Source: Branchinecta lynchi
Taxonomy: Eukaryota; Arthropoda; Branchiopoda; Anostraca; Branchinectidae
Assembly: GCA_023053575.1 (NCBI GenBank)
Contig: JAKZAP010000018.1
Coordinates: 7,936,001-8,000,000, forward strand
Reading direction: 5' to 3'
Length of the DNA: 64,000 bases
Part shown: positions 12,101 through 24,100 of the stretch, in pieces
Numbering within the stretch: position 1 is the first letter of the stretch
How the letters are laid out: the number at the start of each line of letters is the position of its first letter
Notes under the pieces: generated by a model
Database searches by the model: none
Seen by the model: only the letters and a program-made list of their open reading frames with translations
Told to the model about the DNA's origin: nothing
Program-made: the position numbers and the translations under genes

Positions 12101-15100
12101 AACAAAATCGCAGATCACACATACATATATGTCCCTTACCTGTCTCTGGAACCCTGAACCCTGAAATACGTATATCTTTCTTGTATTTTTTATTATTATT
12201 ATTATTATTTATTTGAATCCTTCAAAACTGAAGAGTAATGTATGAAAAGGAACAGCAACATGTCAGTCAATCTCACACATACTTACATACTAAAACAGCT
12301 GACCGTCAAAGACAAATTAGCCTACTAAATATACAACGAAGTACATGAAAAAAAAACGAAGCTCAAAATAAACAAACTAGTCAGGACGCTTTTTTGTGAA
12401 AAAAGGAAAAAGGTTGTAATGAAGAAGAATGTTGTCAGCCTTTTTATGAAAGTTCTGGATTTTACCATTTAATGTTTCCAAAGGATTCTTCACTTTAAAA
12501 TTCGAAGTTAGAAAAGAGTTACTCGCAGAAATCGGGAAGCCAAGAAGGAATTTAGAGAATTTATAATAAGTAACTTTTAACGCAGAAAGTTCAGAAGGAC
12601 GGAAAGAAGAAAAGAACGCAGACGGAAAAAGAATGTGAGGAAGTGCAACAGCCGTATAAATAGAACCAAGAACATATCTGCGATACATCCCTCGTAAACG
12701 AATAACAGCACCGAATGCTCTTCTTATTTTATCTTGCACATGTTGAATAAGGATAAGTTTCCAATCCCTGGTATTAGATGAGTAAGGGATTCCAAGATAC
12801 ATAACTTTCTCAACAGGGCTGAAAACAATCCCCCCACCACAATCCAGACGGGAATTCAGTGTTGGCAAACTACTAATCACAAAATAGTTACACTTTTCAG
12901 AACTAATTATTAGACCCTTCTGCCCCGATTTAGACACTAGAATCTTAAAGTTTTCCATTAATTTTTCCTTTGACCGACGTAAAATAATAATATCATCAGC
13001 ATATGCTAAAAACGTTACATCACGTGCAAAATGTATTAAAGAAGTCTTAAGCGACCGAAGACAATCTGCCAAACATGCATTAAAAATATATGGTGATAAA
13101 ATTCCACCTTGTCTAACGCCTTTTCCCACTTAAATTAAATTAGACAGAATTTTTGGGGAACGAATTGCCACTTGAACGTTCAGTCCATTGTACCATGACC
13201 TTAAAATACGCACAACAGAACGGGGAATACCATTATACACAAGGGATAGGAGAGCAGCCGCATGAGAAATATTGTCGAAAGCACCTTTTATGTCAATCAG
13301 AAGCGTATAAAGCGGGTGTCCGCTCACTCGCGCATCATTGATTAAAGTGGAAAAAGTAGCGTGCGCGTGATCGCAACCCATACCCCTTTTAAATCATCCA
13401 ACCTATTTTATTAATGTACGACCAGCGTAATTAAGCATCTTCTAACGAAGAAAGCTACGAAGTTGGTTTATCAATAAACGATTTGATTGATTGATTGATT
13501 TAATCCGACATCAAGGCCTTCAAACATATTTTTTAAACACATTTCATAAAGTTTACTAATAATACAACCCTTGGTCATTGGTCGATAAGAACCGCAAGAT
13601 TTTAAATCCTTCTTTCCATTTTTTAGAATAGGGGAAATCAAACCAGTTTTAAAAGATGAAGATTTCTTTTATGAGTTATGCACAGTGGTTATTTGTCTCT
13701 ATCTGTGGGCGTGCCCGGGGATACCCAGAGGCGTTACCAGCCAAAATGTGTATTTTTTGTTTAGGGGGGGGGGGGGGAGGTGTTTACCGAATGGCTGGTC
13801 ATTTGTAGGCCTATAGCCTTTTTAAAAAAAAATGACTGTTCGACATGACGTCTCAGATTTGAAAACGGGGCTTGGTATTGACCTAGGTGACGGATCAATG
13901 CCAAGGTCAAGAAACAAAAGCGAATAGTTCCCACCAAGTTTCATCCCGATCCGTCGACTCTAAGCGGGGCTCAGATGTAAAATGGGACATATGAGGCATG
14001 TGTTCTTTCCACACCTTTTCATTTCGATCCGATCAGCCTTTCGAAAGTTAAGCATGCCTCAAGATTCAGAATTCCACCTCCCTCCACTCCCCGGACGATG
14101 GTCGAATAAGGGAAGTGACTATTTCCAAGTCAGTTTGGTCGGGTTCCTGATGTGCCTGCCAAGTTTCATCATCCTAGCACATTTGGAAGTACCGTAACTC
14201 GCGATCACCGGACCGACTGACTGACGCAAAATTTATCGGTATAATGGCACTTGGCCGGAAGGCAAGTGTCATAAAAGGCCAAGTGCCATAAAAACGTCCT
14301 TGTGGAATCTTGATTTTGCAAGCTTGTACGCCTGCCCCCTATGATGACGGCCAGTGCTGAAACTTACTAAATTTACTTAAAAATTGTCATAACTTCCGTT
14401 GATTAATTTGAATGTTACAACCAGGTCTCCTCTAAAAAATCTGTATGCAGTGGAGGGAAGGCACAACTTGGCTAATTCACTTGGTAGGGGAAGATCGCAC
14501 AGATCTGCTACGAACTTTGTAGCTCTCCGCTGGATTTTTTCATAAGCCTCAATGTCACAGTTAATTGTATTTAATTATCACAATCTTGTAGATCATTTGA
14601 ATCTTCGCCATACCCCTTTAACATTTTGCTATTCTCCCATAATCCACCTCTTAAATATGTACACAAAAAAGTTAGGCTACTGTTTTGGAGTTTTTGGCAA
14701 CTGAACAACTAATCAGATGAACCAAAACCATGTTCAGATCTGGATTCAGCGGGTCTCCTTACCCCTGAGACGAGTATCTCATTAGCTTATTAAATATACT
14801 TTTTTACCCTTAATTCGAAACCACCTTCTCTGCCTCTAAATATAGGGCTACATGACCCATCTACAAACTTGGCCTGTACTTTGCCACTTCATCCTCATAC
14901 GACGTTTGAACAACATATCTCGCGCCCTTCGACCCCCGACACGATAGACAGCCATGACTAAACCCAAAGAATACTTACGGTAGGTGTGAGTAGTCTTTGA
15001 TTAAACCTAATCGAACACCTAATCTTTCTTCTTCACTTCGGATTCAAATTTTACTTTTTACAAAATTTCCGGTTTTTGCCGGATTCCGGGTGAACTGCTT

Positions 15101-18100
15101 GTCTGGCGAGAAAATAACTTTCATATTCGGATTCAGCATGTCTCCTTATCCGTAATTTGACTGTCCTATTAGCTCTTAAAAATATTTATTTTCGCCCCTT
15201 AATCTGAAACCCCTCCCCCACTCCTAAATATACAGCCTTGGCGCCTATTTACGAACTTGACCTGTCCTTGACCCGAAGAATCCTCACACCAAGTTTCATC
15301 AGAATATCTCATTCCCTTCGAGGTTTATCGTGCTGACAAGGTCAGGTCTAGTTTGGAGTGCAAAAATTTGCACTCCAAAATATGATTTTTATAATAAAAT
15401 CTTTAATCTTTAATCTTAAATCTTAAATCTTTAATAAAGAAAAACAAACAAATATGCAAATATCGATAATTTAAAATTAAATAAACTTCCAGTTTGCTAT
15501 GTTCGTAAAACAATTACGTCCTTTTCCCCCGAAAACAGTTGCCTTAAATTGTCCAAATAGCTTTGAAACTGCAGAATTCTTTGAAAGAATTTGCAAAAAG
15601 GAGAAATTGAAAATAGCAGGATTCTGTGACTAGTGGCAACACTGATGACTACCACCTTGTATCTCTGTTTGTTGTACTGACTGAAAGACTCACCCACTGT
15701 GCCTCTTTTACTCGTCTTGCATGTTTCAAAAACTTTTACATTTTCCCCTAGATTGCCTCAGTTTTCAACAGTATCCTCAACAAGAAACAAGAGCAGAGCA
15801 CCTTGCCAGATACAGGCAAAAAAAGGCAGCAGATAGGCAAGGATAATTTTACCTTGGTTACTCAGACGCCAAGGTCTAAGCAGTTTGTCGAAGCGTGGTT
15901 CAAGGACCTCGCCGGAGGAAAATCGCTGCAGTCCTTGGGAAGAAAGGTAAGATTGTATTCTCCGTGTATTACTGCAAGCTGTACCTATTTCTTGGTATGA
16001 CAACTTCAGGAGTTAAAGTATTTAGTCAAAAGTGTAGTCCCAATCTACTCGCCAGAGTTTTAGCTGCGTTCGATTTGAGTCCTCCTTGTCTCGGTCTATA
16101 AATAAAACGCAGTCGAGAAATCTACCCGAGACAGGACCGAAACTTGCTCCGAGAGCATGTCATCATTCACGGCGTCCTGTCTAACAGGGCACTGATAATT
16201 GTCAGCGGACAGGACAAATAAAACGGCATTAAGCGGAAAAGGCAGTTAAATAAAACGGTATTTGGCTGACAGGACTGAGACATAACGGAGCACGGCTAAA
16301 TCGAATGCGGCTTTTGATTCAAACAACCGTATGGGCACGCCTTTTGCCATTTCTTGTGTGGAATAATAAAATTATCGGTTGATTGGAAGATTACCCGCTA
16401 GGTGTCCGATGTTTCTATCCTGAATAGCAACAGTTTTCGATTACGGAATGAAATAAATAAGAAAGACGACGTTCAGGAACGCATGACCCGTCGTGCCTGT
16501 AATACTAATTAAACATATCGTTCCACCCATTCCTGATCCTGTGTAATGCTTGCCCAGCTTAAGTCGCTAGACTGATAGTTCCATTCTCCCTGTTTGACGC
16601 AGATCAGAAGCTTATCGCTTCTGATGAGCTCATTGGTTAGAAGTACTAGCAAGAACAAATAAACCAATAGAACCTGCGTCTTCGGTCCGATGCAGCGACT
16701 AAGGATACCCAGACAAAACTGATCTGGCTCCGCCGCTTTCCCTCTTCGCCGCTGCGCATACCGGATGAACAACTGTAGGAGGCCTGCAGGCGTGGAGAGC
16801 CCGCTTTGCAACGCGTCACATCCGACGTCGCAGTGGTAGACAACCAATCAGATATAAAGGACGACTCAGACGGCGTTCGTAATGAAATTTCTTGCACTGG
16901 AGGTAACAAATTATGATGTTCCGCGTTCTTCCTACCCTCCGCTCGTTTGCATCGGGCAGGGTCTCGAAAATGTATTCGACTCAGCATTGTCGTATTACAG
17001 AGAGAGGCGACATGACGTCAGGGTTTGACAAGGTTGATATCTCGCTGCTCCTAAAAAAGTGCAAAGTGATACTTCTCTGGTATTTCGAAATACTTCTTTG
17101 GTATTTCGTACTTATTAATGTTTATTTGTAAATTTGTAAATCTATTGTTTTAGTTTGAGTGTTACGAAGATGTGCACTAGGATTAGAAAGTTTAAATGTA
17201 CGTATTGTAAATGCTTTAATCTTTAACCTTTTTCTTGTCTCGTCATTTTGGCGGAATAAAAGTGTTTCATTCATTCATTCATTGGTGTGGTGTGTCAGTG
17301 GCTAGGAAATCTTTTCTCCTCTTCTTGTCTGTTCTGCAGATAGGCCTATTGCAATTAGGAGACAAGGGCAGGGGCGTCGCGACGGGGGGAACAAAAAATC
17401 GGTTGAATTTTTTCAAAACCATATTTTTTTTCTTCTTGGAAACAGCCGGTAAAAGTAGGTAAGTCAGTAAACGCCTTGTCCCCCCCAAAAAAAAAAAACA
17501 TTTTGGCTAGTAACGCCTCTGGGCAAGGGATCAAAAATGTACTTAATAATGTGCACAAATGCGTAATGTAGTATTTCATGACAGTTCTAAGACCCGGAGA
17601 TGCGGTTTGGAGAAAAGCGCTAATAGTTTCAAGAACTTATGACACCAGGACCCTTGCCGATAAGGATCGAAATATAGCTATAATAAAATTCTTGCTGACG
17701 TATCCATTTTGCACTGTCAAATATTGACTTAACTAGCTCACAAAGATTAGATTAAATTAATCAGATCCAATGACCAAATGTTCAGATAAAATGAGTGAAA
17801 TGCAACTAGCTCCACATGATCTTAGACAGAAATTTGTAAAAAAAAATAAAATAAGTAGTAGCTTTCTTCAAATGTACTACGAAAGTACTAATTTTTTATG
17901 GCACTTGCCCTTCGGCCAAGTGCCATATAGCGATTGCAATTTCTGTCCGTCCGTCGGTCTGTCGGTCTGTCCAGGTTTTGCTAGTTCGGGCACTTCCACA
18001 TAAGCTAGGACGATAAAACTTGGCAGGCATATCAGGGACCCCAAATGATTAAGTTGGAAATAGTCACTTCCCCGATCCGAGCACCGTGGGGGGAGTGGAG

Positions 18101-21100
18101 GGAGGGGGAATCCGGAATCTTGAGGTATTTTTAACTTTTGAACGGGTGATCGGATCTCGATGAAACTTGATATTTGGAACGACCTCATGCCTCAGACGAC
18201 CCACTTAAAATCCGGACCGGATCCGGTGACTTTTGGGGGGAGCTGGAGGGGGCAACCGGAAATCTTGGGAAACGCTATGAGTGGAGGGATCGAGATGAAA
18301 CTTGGTGGGAAGACACCTAGCAAACACTAGATACATCATTGAAATAACCGAGACGATTAGGGCACTGTGGGGGAGTGGAGGGAGGGGGAATCCGGAATCT
18401 TGAGGTATTTATAACTTTTGAACGGGTGATCGGATCTCGATGGAACTTGATATTTGGAAAGACCTCATGCCTCAGACGACCTGCTTAAAATCCGGACCGG
18501 ATCCGGTGACTTTTGGGGGGAGCTGGAGGGGGCAACCGGAAATCTTGGGAAACGCTATGAGTGGTGGGATCGACATGAAACTTGGTGGGAAGACACCTAG
18601 CAAAGACTAGATACATCATTGACATAACCGAGCCGATTCGGGCACTGTGGGGGGAGTGGAGGGAGGGGGAATCCGGAATCTTGAGGTATTTTTAACTTTT
18701 GAACGGGTGATCGGATCTCGATGGAACTTGATATTTGGAAAGACCTCATGCCTCAGACGACCCACTTAAAATCCGGACCGGATCCGGTGACTTTTGGGGG
18801 GAGCTGGAGGAGGCAACCGGAAATCTTGGGAAACGCTATGAGTGGAGGGGTCGAGATGAAACTTGGTGGGAAGACACCTAGCAAACACTAGATACATCAT
18901 TGACATGACCGAGCCGATTCGGGCACTGTCGGGGGAGTGGAGGGAGGGGGAATCCGGAATCTTGAGGTATTTATAACTTTTGAACGGGTGACCGGATCTC
19001 GAGGAAACTTGATATTTGGAACGGCCTCATGCCTCAGCGACCCACTTAAAATACGGACCTGATCCGGTGACTTTTGGGGGGAGCTGGAGGGGGCAACCGG
19101 AAATCTTGGGAAACGCTATGAGTGGAGGGATCGAGATGAAACTTGGTGTGAAGACACCTAGCAAACACTAGATACATCATTGACATAACCGAGCCAATTC
19201 GGGCACTGTGGGGGGAGTGGGAATCCGGAATCTTGAGGTATTTATAACTTTTGAACGGGTGATCGGATCTCGATGGAACTTGATATTTGGAAATGCCTCA
19301 TGCCTCAGACGACCCACTTAAAATCCAGACCGGATCCGGTGACTTTTGGGGGAGCTGGAGGGGTTAACCGGAAATCTTGGGAAACGCTATGAGTGGAGGG
19401 ATCGAGATGAAACTTGGTGGGAAGACACCTAGCAAACACTAGATACATCATTGACATGACCGAGCCGATTCGGGCACTGTTGGGGGAGTGGAGGGAGGGG
19501 GAATCCGGAATCTTGAGGTATTTATAACTTTTGAACGGGGGACCGGATCTCGATGAAACTTGATATTTGGAAAGACCTCATGCCTCAGACGACCCACTTA
19601 AAATCCGGACCGGATCCGGTGACTTTTGGAGGGAGCTGGAGGGGAGAACCGGAAATATTGGAAAACGCTATGAGTGGAGGGATCGAGATGAAACTTGGTG
19701 GGAAGACCCCTAGCAAACACTAGATATATCATTGACATAACCGAGCCGTGCCTACTCGTAACAAGTGCCTAGTGTTGGGCGATATTCGATATCGATAACG
19801 ATATATCGGACCAAATATCGATATCGAATATCGAAAAGTAAATATCGATATCGAAAACGATATTTTTTCATTCATAATTATTGTAAATAATCCAACATAA
19901 CCTACATTTATAAATCCGAAATTGGAGCAATATGTTTTCGTAATTCAGTTCTTATTTATTCAGAGTTTGAGATGATGCAAGATGGTATTTAACGACAATT
20001 TCGTTAGTAAATTTTGGCGAAACGAGACGTATCCCATAGCGAAACATACTAAAGAAATATCGATTATCGAATATCGAAAGTGAAAATATCGATATATCGA
20101 AAAATCTAAATATCGCCCAACACTACAAGTGCCATATGAGCTCGTAGCTCTTGTTCAAATGTACTACCATCTCACTACTTTGAAAAAAATGTACTAAAAA
20201 GAGTACAATTGTACTACCGGTGGCAACCCTGATATGTACACACTTCTAGACTTTATACTAATTGTCGCAGAACTCGAAAAGTAGGCCCACATTAACTTCA
20301 AACCAATGTAACAATTTATCTATTACACTTAAATACGAAAAGACTTCAATTACTAATAGTAATATGAAAGAAGATAATTTCGCACCGAATACTTTTCTAA
20401 AAAACATTATATTAAACAAATAATAAGTTTAATTCCATTGATTAATGTGACTTTGGTAATTCGAGTTCTGTGACATACCTTCCATTTCTGGAAAAAAAAA
20501 CGAGAAAAAAAAAAAATTCTATTTCAGTGATTCAGGACCTATGGTTCAGATTTTGTGATAAGTTATGCGAGAATTTTTTTTTTCTCTTTTTTTTCCCAGA
20601 AAAAGAAGGTATGTCACAGAACTCCAATTGCCAAAGTCACATTAATTAATGGTATTAAATTTATTATTTGTTTAATATAATGTTTTGTAGAAAAGTATTC
20701 GGTGCGAAATTATCTTCTTTCACATTACTATTAGTAATTGAAGTCTTTTCTTATTTAAGTGTAATAGATAAATTGTTACATTGGTTTGAAGTTAATGTGG
20801 GTCTACTTTTCGAGTTCTGCGAGAATTAGTATAAAGTCTAGAAGTTTGTAGATCTGTACTGAAGAAGAATAATGTCTACTTTGCTCACAGTAGGTGTTTT
20901 AACCATTCTCCGTTTAGGACTTATTTTGGAAGTTCGGTCGGTCTCCGAACAGTCCTTGAGTTGGCAAAGAGTTGCTAACTCTAAAGACTAATACCCGTAC
21001 ATACAGCCTCTAGCGGACGCTGTCCATTAACAGGGGTGTCAAATATTGATGAAGCATAGTGTTTAACTTTTTTCATGAAAATGTGCTTTTGATCAGTGCT

Positions 21101-24100
21101 TCCACTTGTTCCACTTCGAAAATCCTGCCGAGAACCCCAAAAATCCTGGAAAATCCTGCTCAGAAAGTCCAAAAATCCTGCATAGAAATCCTGCCGAAAA
21201 ATAAAAAAAAACGTGTCTGTACTAGTTAAAGTAATACTTGTTAAGACTATATATAGCTGGAGGATTTGAGCAAACGCAGCTGAATTTTTCGTCTCTATAC
21301 GTTTTTGCCGTAAAAACTAAATGAACATTAAACGACTAAAGGCGTATTTTCGCCGTTTCCCTGGGACTCCACTTGAGGAGTCCCCGCGTTTTTGTTTGTC
21401 CCGGGGACTCACTCCCCGTATTCGCGAGTCCCCACGGACGGGGAATGCTCCGTTTATCATCCTCGTCATAAAAAAGGACTCCCTTTCAGATTTGAAGGGG
21501 AATCAATTTTTTCTGGTACTGGTGCAATGTAAAGTTAATAAAAAATAATCAGAATAAACAAAAACAAAAATAAAGTGGATCCACACTAATTTCGTCAACT
21601 GCATATTTCTTACTTGAACAAAATCGATTTTGGAAGCATTCCCCGTATTCTCGCTGTTTCTGTACGCGGAGTCCGGGTGGAGTGACTCCCTCTATTCTCG
21701 CCGTTTCCTTCGATTCCCCGAGGAGTCCTCGGGGAACGGCGAGAATACGCCTTAAATCCCAACATTACCATTAAAAAGGACGTCACTAGACGGGACTTGA
21801 AAATGTACAGACAACAGGCGCAGCGGCAACGACTGTACCCAGCACAAATTATACTATGCGCCGCAGGCAAACATTTTTAAATACGCCTTTTTTTCTGGCA
21901 AAATTTAACTTAAATTCTAGCTTTTAGTGTGGTTTAAACTCACAAATATTCCAAGCCTTGAACGCCTACTATAAGTGACGCACCCTTCTTCCAAATAGGG
22001 AATATATACTACAAAATGCGCCGCAGGCGAAATTTTCTGGGAACACTCATGATCAAGGTGTCTTTTTGCTATCCAAAATGAAGACACAATCAGACGATTC
22101 AAACGAAAGAAATAAACCGCATTGCTTCGTTTTTTAATAAAAATGAGTGTGGTATTAGATGGCCAAAGTTGGACAAAACAGAATCTCGAACGTAGCCATA
22201 TAGCTAAAATAGAGCTTCCATTATGGTTAGCGTTTTCTCAAAAATGCCTAACTCTTACTGCAGTCTGTTAAAAATATCAGCAAATTCCTATTAAATCCTG
22301 AATAAGTCCGGAAATCCTGAATAAGTCCGGAAATCCTGCAAAATCCTGGAATCTCAAAAATCCTGAAAAAAATCCTGCCGAGATCCAAAAATCCTGTATT
22401 TCAGGATAAATCCTGCAAAGTGGAAGCACTGCTTTTGATGTCATCTTAAACTGAAATTTTTTCACATAATGTGTCATAATTTGTTGCTAGGAATCGGGTT
22501 TAATGGTAAATATTTCTCTTAAGTTATGAACATATTACGTCCTATGAATTAGTTTGAAAAGGGAAAGTTCGAGATCGAGCAGGAGCGTTTTAGCTTTTTA
22601 GTCCTTGAACAAAAAATCTATTTGTCCGAGGCTTGGAACTGAGCGAGGCGCTTTCTTCCCCCTTCCAACATCCAGGGATCTAAGCTCTTCTATGGTAGAT
22701 CTCCGATTCTCCTATCAGAAATAAAATAACAAGAGCTGTGAAAATAAAATGCAGAAAAGAAGAAACAAGACCCGAAATCGGAAGACAATTGAGAACAAGA
22801 GTGCACTTCGATTGCGCACGAACTTCTCGGAGTGACTTGGTCAAGTTTCGACGTAAAAATAGTGTCAAATGTACCATCTTCTTATTTGAAAACATCAGCG
22901 GCAACCGCTCTACGTTCACTTGTTCAGACTAGGAAACTCCTTCAGCCGAGAATTCTGCTAAGAATTTCTGCGCTGTTTTTCAAATTCACCTCGTAGTGAA
23001 ATAGGGTTGTGGTTGGAACGGCTTTTCTTAGAGAAGGAAGTTCAGATTTATTTTTCTTCTGTTTCAATGGTTAATAGTTTCAATTGTTTCAAAGATAAGA
23101 CCATGTAATCAAAATGTGTCATTTCAATGGAAATTGTGTCATTTTTGTTGATTGTGTCAGCTTTTTGAACGAATGTGCCATTGTATCACGTATCATCAAA
23201 GTGTGTCATTTTGACATAAAATGTCATCAATTTGGCAGGCCTGTCCGTGACACTACTACCTGTAAGAGAGCAGGTGACATAGAACGTGCCTGCCAAGTTT
23301 TCAGGTTCAAGATCTTTTGTACAAAAAATATAGCACTGAGCAGAGAGGTGAACTCGGTTCACTCAGATGCAAGGTACACTATATAAAATATTAAACACAC
23401 ATATATTTGTTGCGATACGTCTCTTGCTCCCCTCGCCCATGAGGCACGGCCAAACTCACAATAAATAAATTTTCTTAAAAAACAAACATTTTTAAATTTA
23501 AAGTTACAGGTGACGGATACAACATATACTTTTTTCAATCAAAACCAATTTAATTATTCTAAAATTCAAACAGTAATAGTTGCACGAGGTTTGATCTGAC
23601 AGCTGGTATGGACAAATGAGCACATGGACGGTCATGGTAAATTATCCAGTAGTGCGGTACTGAGTGACGCAGTGAGAACTACTTCTTTCAGTAACCACCT
23701 TAGGATGACGTAAAGAAAAGCAAGCATTGAGGCGGGCTTCATATGAATGGACTGTAAGTGGGAAAGGTTCAGAGAAGAGAAATAATTTGGTGTTTGCCAA
23801 CGTGCCTGCCACCAAATAGCTTGTCTATTTTAGGTTCCCGTGTTCAACAAGAAGGAAGAAATCTTTATCACTTTGTGTGAATTCCAAGCACCAATGATGC
23901 GTGCTATGTGGTTTATAAAAATGACCGCCGCTTACACCAGCGCTGTCTCAGAAGCCAAGAACAAGAACAAACGGCAAAACACCGACCACGCGCAGGAATG
24001 GACCCCTGTGATTATCAAGTTCTTAAGGGACCAGCTGTCGAAGCTTCAGGACTATTCGGGGAAGACTCAGAATCCCCTGGCCCCGCCCCCGCCGATCCAG

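Larger units (their letters stand above)
17892..20155 (+). mobile_element. Family H element, full length, with about 280 bp tandem array
   Basis: The left end is TTTTTTATGGCACTTG, forming a hairpin with CCAAGTGCCATAT, then a GTCCGTCCGTCGGTCTG tract. The middle is roughly six units of about 280 bp (18060-19755) whose starts repeat at 18211, 18491, 18772, 19052, 19324 and 19604 by the phrase CCGGACCGGATCCGGTGAC. The right end is CAAGTGCCATATGAGCTCGT then AGCTCTTGTT. It has no coding capacity. Subterminal inverted repeats ATGGCACTTG/CAAGTGCCAT, a right-end hairpin, internal tandem repeats and T-rich flanks recall Helentron-associated (HINE/DINE-like) non-autonomous elements; that class is an inference. 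A hAT-type MITE is inserted in the right end. Confidence 0.8.
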
